Shown piece by piece: positions 33,073-42,107 of a stretch of DNA of 55,454 nt (positions are counted from its first letter, which is position 1; each line of letters begins with the position of its first letter). The position numbers and the translations under genes were made by a program. This DNA comes from DATEJJ01 sp039649115. GTDB lineage: Bacteria; Actinomycetota; Actinomycetes; Mycobacteriales; Micromonosporaceae. The stretch covers positions 1 through 55,454 of the forward strand of contig JBBWZQ010000192.1 in NCBI GenBank assembly GCA_039649115.1, given 5' to 3'. The notes beneath the pieces were generated by a model. The model was not told the origin of the DNA and searched no databases. It worked only from the letters and a program-made list of their open reading frames with translations.

Positions 33073-35154
33073 CTACTCGCGCGACAGGACGACCAGCTCG
33101 CTGGCGTAGTCGCCGGACAGCAGGGGGCGCAGGCCGTGGTGGGTCAGGAAGGCGCCACCGTAATCCAGGCCGGTGTCCAGGTCGCGGTAGCGGGCCGCCG
33201 GGTCGAGGCCGCGCAGCCGCAGCGGTGGGTCGTGGCCGTCCTGGCGGACCGTCTGGGCGAACACGAACACGGCGACCTGGGCGCCGTCGGCGGCGACGCA
33301 GCACACGGCCGACCGGTCGGCGCCCGCGTCCAGGCGGTAGCGCCGGCCCAGCTGTACCGTGTCGCGGATCTCCTTGTACCGGGCGACGTAGCCGGCCGCC
33401 TCGGCCAGGTGCTCGGCCGGCCACTGGCCGAGCCGGCCGCCGATGCCGAGCGCGCCGCTCATGGCGACGTGGAACCGGAACCGCAGCGGGATCGCCCGCT
33501 TGGACAGGTAGCCGGGTGAGTCGGTCACCCAGCACGACATCGTCTGTGGCGAGTGGACGAACGCGTAGCCGTCCTGGATGGCGAGGCGCTCGAAGGCGTC
33601 GGTGTTGTCGCTCGGCCAGGCCAGCTCGAAGCGCGACAGGGTGGCCAGGTCGGCCCGGCCGCCGCCGGACGCGCAGGTCTCCAGCCACAGGTCGGGGTGC
33701 GCCCGGCGCAGCCGGTCCACCACCGCGTGGAAGCCCGCCTCGTGGCGCAGCGCCGCGGTGCCCGGCGCATCGGTCAGGGAGCGGTTGAGGTCCCACTTGA
33801 GGAAGTCGACGTGCCCCTCGCGCACCATCCCGTCGAGGGTGCTGAACGCCCAGTCCCGCACGTCGGCGCGACCGAAGTCGAGCCCGTAGCTGTACCGGAC
33901 CGGGGTGGGTGCCCGGCCGGGCCAGCGGTACACCCAGTCCGGGTGGTCGCGGTACAGGTCGCTGTCGGGGTTGACCGCCTCCGGCTCGACCCAGAGCCCG
34001 AAGCGCATGCCGAGCGCGTGCACCTCACCGGCCAGGCCGCCGACGCCGGCCGGCAGCTTGGTGCGGTCGGCGCGCCAGTCGCCGAGGCCGCCGTGGTCGT
34101 CGTCGCGGTCGGTGAACCAGCCGTCGTCGACGACGAACAGCTCCACGCCCAGGTCGCGGGCCCGCTTGGCAAGGGCCACCTGGTCGTCGTGGCGCACGTC
34201 GAAGAACGTCGACTCCCACGAGTTGTAGAGCACGGGCCGCGCCTGCTCCGGGCGGGGCAGCACGTACCGGCGCTCGTAGTCGTGCCAGCGCGCGGTGAGC
34301 CCGGCGTAGCCGGCCGGGGCGTAGACGCCGACCGTATCGGGCAGGGTCAGCCGGGCGCCGGGGTCGAGCACGTGGCGTGCGTCGAAGTCGTTGGCGCCGG
34401 CGGTCACGTGCAGGTGCCCGTCGCCGGACAGCTCGGCGACGAGCTTCCAGGAGCCGCCGTGCGCCACGGCGACGCTCCAGATCTCGCCGGACTCCTCGGT
34501 CGCCGCGCCGGGGCCGCCGTCGACCGCCAGCCACGGCTGGGCGGCGTGGCCGGGGATGCCGCGCCGGGACTCCAGGACGAGCCGGCCGGGGCCGAGCGGC
34601 TGGCGGCGCACGTGCGACTCGGCGGCGTACCCGCCGGTGAGCGTGGTCGCCTGGTACCGCGGCCGGCACGGCACCGGCCAGCTCGCGGACGCCGCCCGGG
34701 TGAGGACGACCGGTTCGTCGCCCCGGTTGCCGACCTCGAGCCGGCGGCACAGCGCCGGACCCCGGACCTCGTAGCGCACGGTGACGTCCAGGGGCCGGTG
34801 CCGGTCGACGAGCTGGACGGCGAGGGCGTCGGCGCCGGTCCGCTCCGCGCCGTCGTAGCGCAGGTCGAGGGCGGTCACGCCGTCGGCGAACTCGACGAGC
34901 AGCGCGCCCTCGTCGAACCGCGCGCCGCCGTGCGCGACGAGCTCCTCGAGGTGCGCCCGCGGGCGGGACCACGTGTTGGATCCCACCCGCGCACCGCCGT
35001 CCGGGTCGAGCCTGGCGAGGTCGGCCCGGTCCAGCGGCGAGCCCCAGTGCAGGTGCCGCAGCGGCGTGCCGTCCCGCTCGACGGCGAACGCGTAGCCGAA
35101 GCCGTCACCGGTCAGCAGAAAGGATCGGGTCGGCTCGTCCCACTCGATCGCCAT
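33073..35154 (-). CDS. GH36 alpha-galactosidase
   Basis: The 693-aa cytoplasmic enzyme has no signal peptide. The GH36 signatures are complete: the nucleophile in FLKWDLNR (Asp455), acid/base in WPSDNTDAF (Asp516), the substrate loop CASGGGR (494-500) and VVDDGWF near 342. It removes alpha-linked galactose from oligosaccharides after import. The ATG at 35154 lies 5 bp after a 33-codon ORF and has only a weak AAGAG, so its translation probably depends on coupling. The shared promoter carries the IclR-type operator (35300-35314), placing it in the catabolic regulon. Confidence 0.94.
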   Translation of the reverse strand: MAIEWDEPTRSFLLTGDGFGYAFAVERDGTPLRHLHWGSPLDRADLARLDPDGGARVGSNTWSRPRAHLEELVAHGGARFDEGALLVEFADGVTALDLRYDGAERTGADALAVQLVDRHRPLDVTVRYEVRGPALCRRLEVGNRGDEPVVLTRAASASWPVPCRPRYQATTLTGGYAAESHVRRQPLGPGRLVLESRRGIPGHAAQPWLAVDGGPGAATEESGEIWSVAVAHGGSWKLVAELSGDGHLHVTAGANDFDARHVLDPGARLTLPDTVGVYAPAGYAGLTARWHDYERRYVLPRPEQARPVLYNSWESTFFDVRHDDQVALAKRARDLGVELFVVDDGWFTDRDDDHGGLGDWRADRTKLPAGVGGLAGEVHALGMRFGLWVEPEAVNPDSDLYRDHPDWVYRWPGRAPTPVRYSYGLDFGRADVRDWAFSTLDGMVREGHVDFLKWDLNRSLTDAPGTAALRHEAGFHAVVDRLRRAHPDLWLETCASGGGRADLATLSRFELAWPSDNTDAFERLAIQDGYAFVHSPQTMSCWVTDSPGYLSKRAIPLRFRFHVAMSGALGIGGRLGQWPAEHLAEAAGYVARYKEIRDTVQLGRRYRLDAGADRSAVCCVAADGAQVAVFVFAQTVRQDGHDPPLRLRGLDPAARYRDLDTGLDYGGAFLTHHGLRPLLSGDYASELVVLSRE

Positions 35155-35159
35155 GTCTC

Positions 35160-35261
35160 TTACCGCACCACGTCGAGCGTCTGGCCGGTCGCGGACTCCG
35201 GCAGGACGGCGACCGCGGCACCGATGACGAGGATGGCGTGCACAGGTTCTCGGAGCTTCAT
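35160..35261 (-). CDS. 33-aa hydrophobic leader ORF before the alpha-galactosidase
   Basis: An ATG with a textbook GGAGG six bases upstream opens MKLREPVHAILVIGAAVAVL, and the frame closes 13 codons later after TGQTLDVVR. It is the first ORF behind the operator-controlled promoter and ends 5 bp before the alpha-galactosidase start. It may be a translational leader, a one-pass membrane peptide, or the fused ends of a deleted transporter gene (the tail resembles MFS C-termini). I cannot decide between these. Confidence 0.5.
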   Translation of the reverse strand: MKLREPVHAILVIGAAVAVLPESATGQTLDVVR

Positions 35262-35299
35262 CGGTCCTCCACAGGGGACACAGGCAGAGGTAGACTGTA

Positions 35300-35320
35300 T
35301 GGAACCCCATTCCATGTCAA
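35300..35320 (-). promoter_or_regulatory. IclR-type operator S1 with -35 box (alpha-galactosidase promoter)
   Basis: TGGAACCCCATTCCA (35300-35314) is an inverted repeat. On the minus strand TTGACA (35320-35315) abuts it directly, and the operator fills the 17-bp spacer before CAGTCT. A bound regulator would block RNA polymerase. Confidence 0.65.
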
Positions 35321-35324
35321 GGTG

Positions 35325-36632
35325 TCAGAGGGTCGGGCGGAGTTCCCGCAGGACGTCGTGCGCGGCATCGAGGGTACGGTCGACCTCTTCCTCGGTGTGC
35401 TCGCCGGAGATGTGGTTGCGCTTGAGCGCCATCGGCAGCATGAGGAAGCCGCGGTCGGTCATGCCGCGGTGGAAGGCGACGTAGGCTGCGTCGTTGTTGC
35501 GCATGAGGTCGCGGTAGCCGAGCACCGGTGCCTTGGTGAAGTAGAGCGCGAAGACGCCGCCGAAGCCGGCCGCCGTTGCCTCGACGTCGAGCTCCGTCAC
35601 GATGCGGGTCAGGCCGTCGCGCATCCGGGCACCGAGGCGGTACGTGCGCTCGTAGAAGTCCGGGTGCGCGGACAGGTGGTCGATGGTCGCGAGGGCGGCG
35701 GCGCAGCCGAGCGGGTTGCCGTTGAAGGTGCCGGCGAGCAGCACGTCGCCGGTACGGCCGTTGAAGTGCTCCATCAGGTCGCGGCGGCCGGCGACGCCGC
35801 CCGCGGGGAAGCCGTTGGCCATGCCCTTGCCGAACGTGGTGAGGTCGGGCGTGACGCCGACGACCTGCTGGTAGCCGCCGAGCGCGTGGCGGAAACCGGT
35901 GATGACCTCGTCGAGGACGAACAGCGCGCCGCGCTCGCGGGTCAGCGCGCGCAGGCCGGTGACGAACTCGGTCGTCGGCAGCAGCGCGCCCACGTTGTGC
36001 GGGATCGGTTCCATGATGACCGCGGCGATCCGGTCCGGGTGCCGCTCGAACAGCGTGACGACGGAGTCGAGGTCGTTGAACTCCGCGATGAGCGTGGCGT
36101 CGATCGCCTGCGGCAGGATGCCGCCGGAGAGCGGGTCGCGGCCGTAGGCCTTGTCCGGCGCGGAGATGACGTTGCGGGCGACCGCGTCGGACCAGCCGTG
36201 GAAACCGCCCTGGAACTTCACGATGAGGTCGCGGCCGGTCACCGCGCGGGCCAACCGGACCGCCTGCGCGACCGCCTCCGAACCGCTCATCGTCGCGATC
36301 ATCGACTCGGCCGACGGGATGAGCCCGACGACCCGCTCGGCGAGGGCGACCTCGGGCTCGGTCACGCCGAGACCGATCAGGTCGACCTTGCCGATGGCGG
36401 CGCGGACCGCGTCGTTGACCACCGGGGCGTTGTGGCCGAGCAGGATCGCGCCGAACGCGGCGTGGTAGTCGAGGTACCGCCGCCCGTCGGCGTCGGTCAC
36501 GTAGGCGCCCGCTGCGTGGACGAAGGCGTACGGCGCGCCGATGTAGCGCGTCGAGGAGTTGACGCCACCGGGCATGACGCGGGCGGCCGCCTCCGCGATC
36601 GCCTGTCCGCGCGGAGATTCAGTTGTTGGCAT
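35325..36632 (-). CDS. Class III PLP aminotransferase (glutamate-1-semialdehyde aminomutase-like)
   Basis: The 435-aa protein has the fold-type I pattern of the GSA-aminomutase/omega-transaminase group: RVMPGGVNSSTRY near the start, TMSGSEAVAQAVRLARAVTG, FVLDEVITGFRHALGG, and the PLP lysine in TFGKGMANGFPAGGVAG. It should move an amino group to or from an aldehyde or keto compound. As a dedicated gene in a sugar/amide catabolic island it is more likely to deaminate the imported substrate than to make heme. It starts at ATG and is divergent from the 12-gene operon, with operator S2 in its promoter. Confidence 0.9.
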   Translation of the reverse strand: MPTTESPRGQAIAEAAARVMPGGVNSSTRYIGAPYAFVHAAGAYVTDADGRRYLDYHAAFGAILLGHNAPVVNDAVRAAIGKVDLIGLGVTEPEVALAERVVGLIPSAESMIATMSGSEAVAQAVRLARAVTGRDLIVKFQGGFHGWSDAVARNVISAPDKAYGRDPLSGGILPQAIDATLIAEFNDLDSVVTLFERHPDRIAAVIMEPIPHNVGALLPTTEFVTGLRALTRERGALFVLDEVITGFRHALGGYQQVVGVTPDLTTFGKGMANGFPAGGVAGRRDLMEHFNGRTGDVLLAGTFNGNPLGCAAALATIDHLSAHPDFYERTYRLGARMRDGLTRIVTELDVEATAAGFGGVFALYFTKAPVLGYRDLMRNNDAAYVAFHRGMTDRGFLMLPMALKRNHISGEHTEEEVDRTLDAAHDVLRELRPTL

Positions 36633-36662
36633 GGTGGGACGCTAGAACAGCTGTCCTCAACA

Positions 36663-36677
36663 TGGCAAGGCGTTCCA
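36663..36677. promoter_or_regulatory. IclR-type operator S2 (aminotransferase promoter)
   Basis: TGGCAAGGCGTTCCA; on the minus strand TGGAACGCCTTGCCA directly follows TGAACA, the likely -35 of the aminotransferase gene, and fills a 17-bp spacer as at S1 and S5. Confidence 0.6.
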
Positions 36678-36693
36678 TGTTCACGGTTTGACC

Positions 36694-36722
36694 TTGACAT
36701 TGCCCCCCGGCGACCACAGGAT
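36694..36722 (+). promoter_or_regulatory. Promoter of the 12-gene catabolic operon
   Basis: TTGACA (36694-36699) and CAGGAT (36717-36722) are 17 bp apart. Transcription would start near 36729, almost at the ATG of the first gene, giving a leaderless or nearly leaderless mRNA. Confidence 0.6.
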
Positions 36723-36730
36723 GTTGCGAC

Positions 36731-37756
36731 ATGGAACTTCGTTCCGTGCCGGGTCCGGATCGGGTCGGCATCGTCGTCGTGGGGGCCGGCTTCATCGCCG
36801 ACGCGCACGGCGCCGCCGTCACGGCGAGCTCCCGGGCCGACCTGATCGGCGTCGTCGACACCGACCCCGGCCGCGCCGCGGCCTTCGCCCGTGCCCAGGG
36901 CGGCATCCGCCAGGGCGGCGACCTCGCCGAGGCGCTCGCCTGGCCGGGCGTCGATGCCGTCGTCCTCTGCACACCCAACGACACCCACGCCCGCATCGGC
37001 GGGGCGGTCGCCGCGGCCGGCAAGCACCTCCTCGTGGAGAAGCCCCTCGCCACGACCGTCGCCGACGCGCGGCTGCTGGCCGACGCGTTCGCCGCGGCGG
37101 GCCGGGTGCTCGTCGCGGCGCACACGCACCGCTTCTACGACTACGGCCGGGCGGTGAAGCAGGCCATCGCCGCGGGCGCGGTCGGCCGGCCGCGGCACGT
37201 ACGGCTGGCCATCCTCGGCGGCTGGATCTGGCCCGGCTGGAGCGCCTGGGCCGCCGACCCGGCCCGCTCCGGCGGCCACGCCCTGCACAACGGGGTGCAC
37301 CTGCTCGACCTCACCGGGTGGTGGCTGGACGGCGAGGCGGTGGCCGTCTTCGCCCGCGGCCGCAAGCAGACCGCCGCGGAGCTGCGCATCTACGACTACC
37401 TGGAGATGGTGGTGAGCTACGCGGACGGCGCGACCGCGGTGTGCGAGATGAGCCGGGCGCACCGGCCCGGCTCATTCGGCCAGCGCGACCTCCTGGTGAC
37501 CGGTACGGACGGGATCATCAGCCTGGCCTGGGACGGCGAGTCGTCCCTGCTCTTCGATGAGGCGGGCACGACGGCCGTGCCGGCCGCCGGCGGCAACGGC
37601 TTCGCGGCGCAGCTCGAGTCCTGGCTCGACGCCATCGGGGGAGCGCCGGGGGCCATGCCGGTGCAGGACGCGGTGCGCGCCGTCGAGCTGGGGGTGGCGG
37701 TCGAGGAGTCGATCGCCACCGGCCGGCCCGTCGCCCTGACGGGGGTGGGCGCATGA
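36731..37756 (+). CDS. Gfo/Idh/MocA-family NAD(P)-dependent oxidoreductase 1
   Basis: The 341-aa enzyme has the Rossmann motif IVVVGAGFIADAHGAAV at residue 15 and the EKP motif (LLVEKPLATTVADA) with its catalytic lysine. The substrate domain contains GGHALHNGVHLLDLTGWWLDG, in which the His residues usual for sugar or inositol dehydrogenases are visible. It would oxidise a sugar, cyclitol or sugar acid hydroxyl. The ATG lies inside operator S3 and very close to the predicted transcription start. It overlaps the next gene by 4 bp. Confidence 0.9.
   Translation: MELRSVPGPDRVGIVVVGAGFIADAHGAAVTASSRADLIGVVDTDPGRAAAFARAQGGIRQGGDLAEALAWPGVDAVVLCTPNDTHARIGGAVAAAGKHLLVEKPLATTVADARLLADAFAAAGRVLVAAHTHRFYDYGRAVKQAIAAGAVGRPRHVRLAILGGWIWPGWSAWAADPARSGGHALHNGVHLLDLTGWWLDGEAVAVFARGRKQTAAELRIYDYLEMVVSYADGATAVCEMSRAHRPGSFGQRDLLVTGTDGIISLAWDGESSLLFDEAGTTAVPAAGGNGFAAQLESWLDAIGGAPGAMPVQDAVRAVELGVAVEESIATGRPVALTGVGA
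36732..36746. promoter_or_regulatory. IclR-type operator S3 at the operon start
   Basis: TGGAACTTCGTTCCG, one mismatch from a perfect dyad, begins one base after the A of the first gene's ATG and so covers the transcription start. S2 lies 69 bp upstream. Confidence 0.65.
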
Positions 37757-38631
37757 TCGGCGTCTACCTCGAAGGGTCCGCGGGGATCGGCACCCAGGAC
37801 CACCAGAACGCCATGTACCGCCCGGCGTTCGAGGCGCACCCGGCCTTCGCGGTCGTCGACGACCCCGGCAAGGCCGAGGTGGTGAGCGTCGCCGTGCCCC
37901 TTCGGGACCGCGCCGCGACCATCGTCCGGCACATCCGCGCGGGCCGGCACGTCCTCGCCGACAAGCCCCTGGCGGCGACGCTCGCGGAGTGCGAGGTGAT
38001 CGCGCGGCTCGGCACCGAACACGGCGTTGTCGTGGTACCGGCGCACCACCTGCGCCTCGGCGGTGCGCTCCGGTCGGCCCGCGCCGCGCTGCGGGCCGGG
38101 CGGGTCGGCCTGCCCTGGAACGTGCAGTGCGACTTCCTCGTCGCCGGGGGAGACCCGGCTCCTACCGGCGAGCTGGTGAACCTCGGCCTCTACCCGGTCG
38201 ACGTCGTGCACGCGCTGCTCGGCCTCGACGCCGTCCGGGTGCACGCGGTCGGCGGCCCGGACCTCGTGACGCTGCTGCTCGACCACGAGCACGGCGTCAC
38301 CAGCACCATCGTCTGCGGCCGCACCGCGCCGCTCGGCGATGTCCCACCGGCCGGCGTGGCGGTGCACCGCTACCGGATCAGCGGCTCGCACGGCGTCCTG
38401 GCCGTCGACGCCACCAAGCCGGCGCTGCGGGTGCGCGGCGCGGCGGGGCCGAGCCGGGCATGGACCGGCCCGGACACCGTCGACGCGCTGCTCGACGTGC
38501 TCGCCGCCGGGGTGCGGACCGGCCGCGCGGAGCTCACCGCCGCGGACGCCGTCTACACGCAGCGCGTCATCGAGGCGGCGCAGCGTTCGCTGGACACCGG
38601 CACACCCGTGGACCTGGGGAGTCAAGACTGA
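37753..38631 (+). CDS. Gfo/Idh/MocA-family oxidoreductase 2
   Basis: This shorter, 292-aa member opens with GVYLEGSAGIGTQDHQNAMY in place of the normal GxGxxG loop, so its cofactor site is atypical. DKP replaces EKP (VLADKPLAATLAECE) and the lysine is kept. The C-terminal part includes GELVNLGLYPVDVVHALLG. It may be a partner subunit or a dehydrogenase/hydrolase variant acting on the same compound as the first enzyme. ATGA overlap upstream and TGATG overlap downstream show tight coupling. Confidence 0.84.
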   Translation: MIGVYLEGSAGIGTQDHQNAMYRPAFEAHPAFAVVDDPGKAEVVSVAVPLRDRAATIVRHIRAGRHVLADKPLAATLAECEVIARLGTEHGVVVVPAHHLRLGGALRSARAALRAGRVGLPWNVQCDFLVAGGDPAPTGELVNLGLYPVDVVHALLGLDAVRVHAVGGPDLVTLLLDHEHGVTSTIVCGRTAPLGDVPPAGVAVHRYRISGSHGVLAVDATKPALRVRGAAGPSRAWTGPDTVDALLDVLAAGVRTGRAELTAADAVYTQRVIEAAQRSLDTGTPVDLGSQD

Positions 38632-39476
38632 TGCGGCTCGTCACCTACCTCCGGGACCGCGCGGTGCGCCACGGCCGGCTGCGCGAGGACGACACCGTGG
38701 TCGAGTTGGGCGACGGCGACCTCGGCGCGGTGTTCCCGATCGGCGACCTACCGGTGGGCGCTGGCGAGTTCCCGCTCGCCGACCTGCACCTGCTCGCGCC
38801 GCTGCTGCGGCCCGGCAAGCTCCTCGCCGCCGCCGCCAACTATCAGGAGCACGTCACCGAGACCGGCGCCCCGCCCCTCGACAAGTCCCGGATCTCGCCC
38901 CGGCTGTTCCTCAAGCCCGCCAGCTCCATCGTCGGACCCGGCGCGGACGTGCCGCTGCCGGATGTGAGCGGCCAGGTCGACTGGGAGGCCGAGCTCGCCG
39001 TCGTCATCGGCGCCCGGGCCCGCGGCGTCTCCGTCGACGACGCGCTGGGCGTCGTGGGCGGCTACATGACCGCCAACGACGTCTCGGCGCGCTCCATCGA
39101 CCTCGGCTACCAGCGGGACACCGACGACAAGGCCGTCTGGTTCTTCGACTGGCTGGCCGGCAAATGGTGCGACGGCTTCGCGCCGCTCGGGCCGTGGCTG
39201 GTCACCGCCGACGAGGTGCCCGACCCCCAGGATCTCACGGTGGAACTCGCCGTGAACGGCGTCACCAGGCAACACGGATCCACCAAGGACATGATCTTCA
39301 CGGTCGCGGAACTGATCGCCCACGCGTCCCGGCTGATGACCCTGGAGCCCGGCGACGTGATCCTGACCGGGACACCCTCCGGGGTCGGCGCCGCGACAGG
39401 TGAGTACCTCAAGGCCGGAGACGAGATGACCGTGGTCGTCGGCCGGCTCGGCACGCTTCGGAACACAGTGGTCTAG
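38631..39476 (+). CDS. Fumarylacetoacetate-hydrolase (FAH) family enzyme
   Basis: The 281-aa protein starts at ATG (TGATG overlap). FAH family marks are present: the metal ligands in VDWEAELAVVIG, YMTANDVSARSID, and the terminal LTGTPSGVGAATGEYLKAGD. Family members hydrolyse or decarboxylate beta-diketo acids, or dehydrate and cleave 2-keto-3-deoxy sugar acids. The latter fits a pathway that starts with two Gfo/Idh dehydrogenases. The exact substrate is unknown. Confidence 0.9.
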   Translation: MRLVTYLRDRAVRHGRLREDDTVVELGDGDLGAVFPIGDLPVGAGEFPLADLHLLAPLLRPGKLLAAAANYQEHVTETGAPPLDKSRISPRLFLKPASSIVGPGADVPLPDVSGQVDWEAELAVVIGARARGVSVDDALGVVGGYMTANDVSARSIDLGYQRDTDDKAVWFFDWLAGKWCDGFAPLGPWLVTADEVPDPQDLTVELAVNGVTRQHGSTKDMIFTVAELIAHASRLMTLEPGDVILTGTPSGVGAATGEYLKAGDEMTVVVGRLGTLRNTVV

Positions 39477-39490
39477 GAGAGAGGTACACC

Positions 39491-41083
39491 ATGCGGAGAA
39501 AGCTCTTCGCCGGCTTGGCGATCGCCACCCTTGTCCTCGCGGGCTGCACCGGACCCAGGGCCGACGCCACCGCCGCGGGCGGCAGGTCGTCCCTCAACAT
39601 CTACCTGTACCAGGAACCGGCCGGTGTCTTCGGCCCGCTCGCCCCCAGCAGCGGCCCCGACAACCAGGTCATGTCCTTCATCCACGAGGGCCTGCTGGCC
39701 GTCGACCCCGACTACAGGCTGCAGCCCCGCCTTGCCGAGAGCTACACCGTCTCGCCGGACGCGACCACGTTCACCTTCAAGTTGCGCCAGGGTCTCAAGT
39801 GGAGCGACGGCGCGCCGTTCACCTCCAAGGACGTGCTGTTCACGTACAAGCTGCTGGCCGACAAGAAGACCACCAGCGCCACCGCCGGCAGCTACGCCAC
39901 CGTGGCGGGCGTCGCCGACTTCGCGGCCGGCAGGGCGACCGGCATCTCCGGCTTCTCCGCGCCCGACGACGACACGTTCGTCATCAAGGCGGTCAAGCCC
40001 AACTTCGGGCTGGTGGCGCTGATCGGCACCGCCTACATCGTGCCGGAGCACATCCTCGGCAAGGACGCGCCCGACGCGGTCGCCAAGGACCCGTTCTTCC
40101 GCAAGCCCACCGTGACCATCGGCCCCTACACGTTCGTCGAATACAAGACCAACCAGTACGTGCACGTGACGGCGAACCCGCAGTACCGCAACCCGGCCAA
40201 GATCAAGGACGTCTACCTCAAGCCGATGACGTCCGACGCCGCGACCGCGCAGCTCGGCAACGGCGGCATCGACATCGCCTCGTACTCCCCGACGGACCTG
40301 TCGACGGTGGCCGGCTTCAGCGGGGTGACCACGCAGGAGAAACCGGGTGCGGGCTTCGTGCGCATCGCCATGAACCAGTCCAGGCCGTACTTCAAGGACG
40401 TGCGCGTCCGGCAGGCGTTCCTGTACGCGACGGACCGCGCGCAGATCGTCAAGACCGTACTGGCCGGCAAGGGTACGGTGCGGCTGTCCGACTTCGCCAA
40501 GGCCAACGAGCCCGCCGGGCTCAACGAGTACGCCAAGGACGCGGCGAAGGCCAGGCAGTTGCTCGCCGCCGCCGGCTGGGACCCCAACCGGACCGTCAAC
40601 CTGCAATGGGTACACGGGCAGCGTGACCGCGACGCGACCGCGACCATCGTGCAGAGCGAGCTCGCGGCGGTCGGGGTCAAGGTGAACCTGGTCAACATCC
40701 AGGGCGCGCAGATCGCCAAGACCTACGCGGACAAGTCCTACGACATGACAATGTTCGGCGGCGGCAACTACGCCATCGACTCGTCCAGCATCAACGTCAT
40801 CGCCACCTGCGCCCAGCAGTACCCGGCCGGCGGCAACGTCAACTATTTCTGCGACCCGAAGTTCGACGACCTGATGACCCAGGCGAACTCGACGGTCGAC
40901 GCGACCCAGCGCAAGGCCCTCTACGATCAGGCGGCGCTGGAGGAGAACGCGCAGGCGGACCTGTTGTGGCTGTACTCGCCGAACGGGCTGTGGGCGGTCG
41001 ACAAGAAGCTGCGCGGCTTCAGGGCGGCCGGCTCGCAGGACGCCGGCTTCTGGGACGTGGCCAGCTGGACGCTTTCGAACTGA
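39491..41083 (+). CDS. ABC importer substrate-binding lipoprotein, family 5 (peptide/opine type)
   Basis: The 530-aa protein has a lipobox LVLAGC (Cys19), so it is tethered outside the membrane. SBP_bac_5 hallmarks follow: IYLYQEPAGVFGPLAPSSGP, RLAESYTVSPDATTFTFKLR, QGLKWSDGAPFTSKDVLFTY. These proteins bind peptides, nickel, opines or oligosaccharides. GGAGAG lies upstream. A long hairpin follows the gene, so this binding protein is probably made in excess over the permeases. Confidence 0.92.
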   Translation: MRRKLFAGLAIATLVLAGCTGPRADATAAGGRSSLNIYLYQEPAGVFGPLAPSSGPDNQVMSFIHEGLLAVDPDYRLQPRLAESYTVSPDATTFTFKLRQGLKWSDGAPFTSKDVLFTYKLLADKKTTSATAGSYATVAGVADFAAGRATGISGFSAPDDDTFVIKAVKPNFGLVALIGTAYIVPEHILGKDAPDAVAKDPFFRKPTVTIGPYTFVEYKTNQYVHVTANPQYRNPAKIKDVYLKPMTSDAATAQLGNGGIDIASYSPTDLSTVAGFSGVTTQEKPGAGFVRIAMNQSRPYFKDVRVRQAFLYATDRAQIVKTVLAGKGTVRLSDFAKANEPAGLNEYAKDAAKARQLLAAAGWDPNRTVNLQWVHGQRDRDATATIVQSELAAVGVKVNLVNIQGAQIAKTYADKSYDMTMFGGGNYAIDSSSINVIATCAQQYPAGGNVNYFCDPKFDDLMTQANSTVDATQRKALYDQAALEENAQADLLWLYSPNGLWAVDKKLRGFRAAGSQDAGFWDVASWTLSN

Positions 41084-41096
41084 CAGAGTCGGGTGC

Positions 41097-41125
41097 GGTG
41101 GGCCGGTCTGCGGGACCGGCCCACC
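41097..41125 (+). terminator. Attenuating hairpin between binding protein and permease genes
   Basis: GGTGGGCCGGTC and GACCGGCCCACC form a perfect 12-bp stem around TGCGG. There is no T-run after it. Within an operon this is likely a partial terminator or RNA stabiliser favouring the binding-protein message. Confidence 0.65.
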
Positions 41126-41147
41126 GGCGCCGCGAAGGGGAGTGAGC

Positions 41148-42107
41148 TTGGCCGCGTATCTGGTTCGTCGGCTGCTGATCAACGTGCTGGTCTTCTTCCT
41201 GATCACCATCGCCATCTTCACGCTGGTGCACAAGACACCGGGTGACCCGATCGCGATGCAGGTCCCGGCCGACCAGCTCAACGCCGGCAGCGCCGAGTTC
41301 ATCGCGGCCAAGCGCCACGAGCTCGGCCTCGACCAGTCGATCGTCGTGCAGTACGGGCACTGGCTGGTCAACGCGCTGCACGGCAACCTCGGCTACTCGC
41401 TGCTCAACGGCCGCCCGGTCACCTCGATGCTGGCCGAGCGGATCGGCCCGACCCTCGAACTGATGGTCGTCGGCCTGGTGATCTCGTTGCTCATCGCGTT
41501 CCCGTTGGGCATCCTCGCCGCGCGCCGGCGCAACACCGTGCTGGACTACGGCACCGCCGCGATCAGCCTCGGCTCGGTGTCCATCCCGATCTTCTTCGTC
41601 GCGTTGATCGCGATCTACGTGTTCACGCTGAAGTTCCAGTGGCTGCCCTCGTCGGGCATCTCCGACCCGACCGCGCCCGGCCTCGGCGACACCCTGGCAC
41701 ACCTCGTCCTGCCCGCGACGATCCTCGGCTTCGGCAACTCGGGAACCTACATGCGGTACGTGCGCAGCAGCATGATCACCGAGCTGAACGCGGACTACGT
41801 GCGCACCGCGGAGGCCAAGGGCGCGCCGCCGCGGCGGGTCGTCCTGCGGCACGCGCTGCGCAACTCGCTCATCCCGGTGCTCACGGCCGTCGCGACCAAT
41901 CTCGGCCAGCTGCTGGCCGGCGCGGTCGTCATCGAGCAGGTCTTCGCCTGGCCGGGCATGGGTCAGCTTGCCGTCAGCTCGGTCGGCCAGCACGACTACT
42001 CGGTCATCATCGGCTTCGCGCTGCTGGTGGCGATCCTGGTGCTGCTGTCCAACCTGCTCGCCGACGTCCTCTACACCGTCGTCGACCCGCGAGTGAGGCT
42101 GCGATGA
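41148..42107 (+). CDS. ABC importer permease (DppB type)
   Basis: The 319-aa membrane protein has about six transmembrane helices, the first being LLINVLVFFLITIAIFTLVH. The ATPase-contact loop is DYVRTAEAKGAPPRRVVLRH. TTG at 41148 is chosen because AGGGGAG lies at the right distance; GTG at 41142 touches the ribosome binding site. PGDPIA and VFAWPGMGQL are typical of oligopeptide-type permeases. The stop overlaps the next start (ATGA). Confidence 0.9.
   Translation: MAAYLVRRLLINVLVFFLITIAIFTLVHKTPGDPIAMQVPADQLNAGSAEFIAAKRHELGLDQSIVVQYGHWLVNALHGNLGYSLLNGRPVTSMLAERIGPTLELMVVGLVISLLIAFPLGILAARRRNTVLDYGTAAISLGSVSIPIFFVALIAIYVFTLKFQWLPSSGISDPTAPGLGDTLAHLVLPATILGFGNSGTYMRYVRSSMITELNADYVRTAEAKGAPPRRVVLRHALRNSLIPVLTAVATNLGQLLAGAVVIEQVFAWPGMGQLAVSSVGQHDYSVIIGFALLVAILVLLSNLLADVLYTVVDPRVRLR

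Noticed and set aside
41142..41147. GTG at 41142 as the start of the DppB-type permease
   Set aside because: It lies one base behind the AGGGG ribosome binding site; the TTG at 41148 is spaced correctly.
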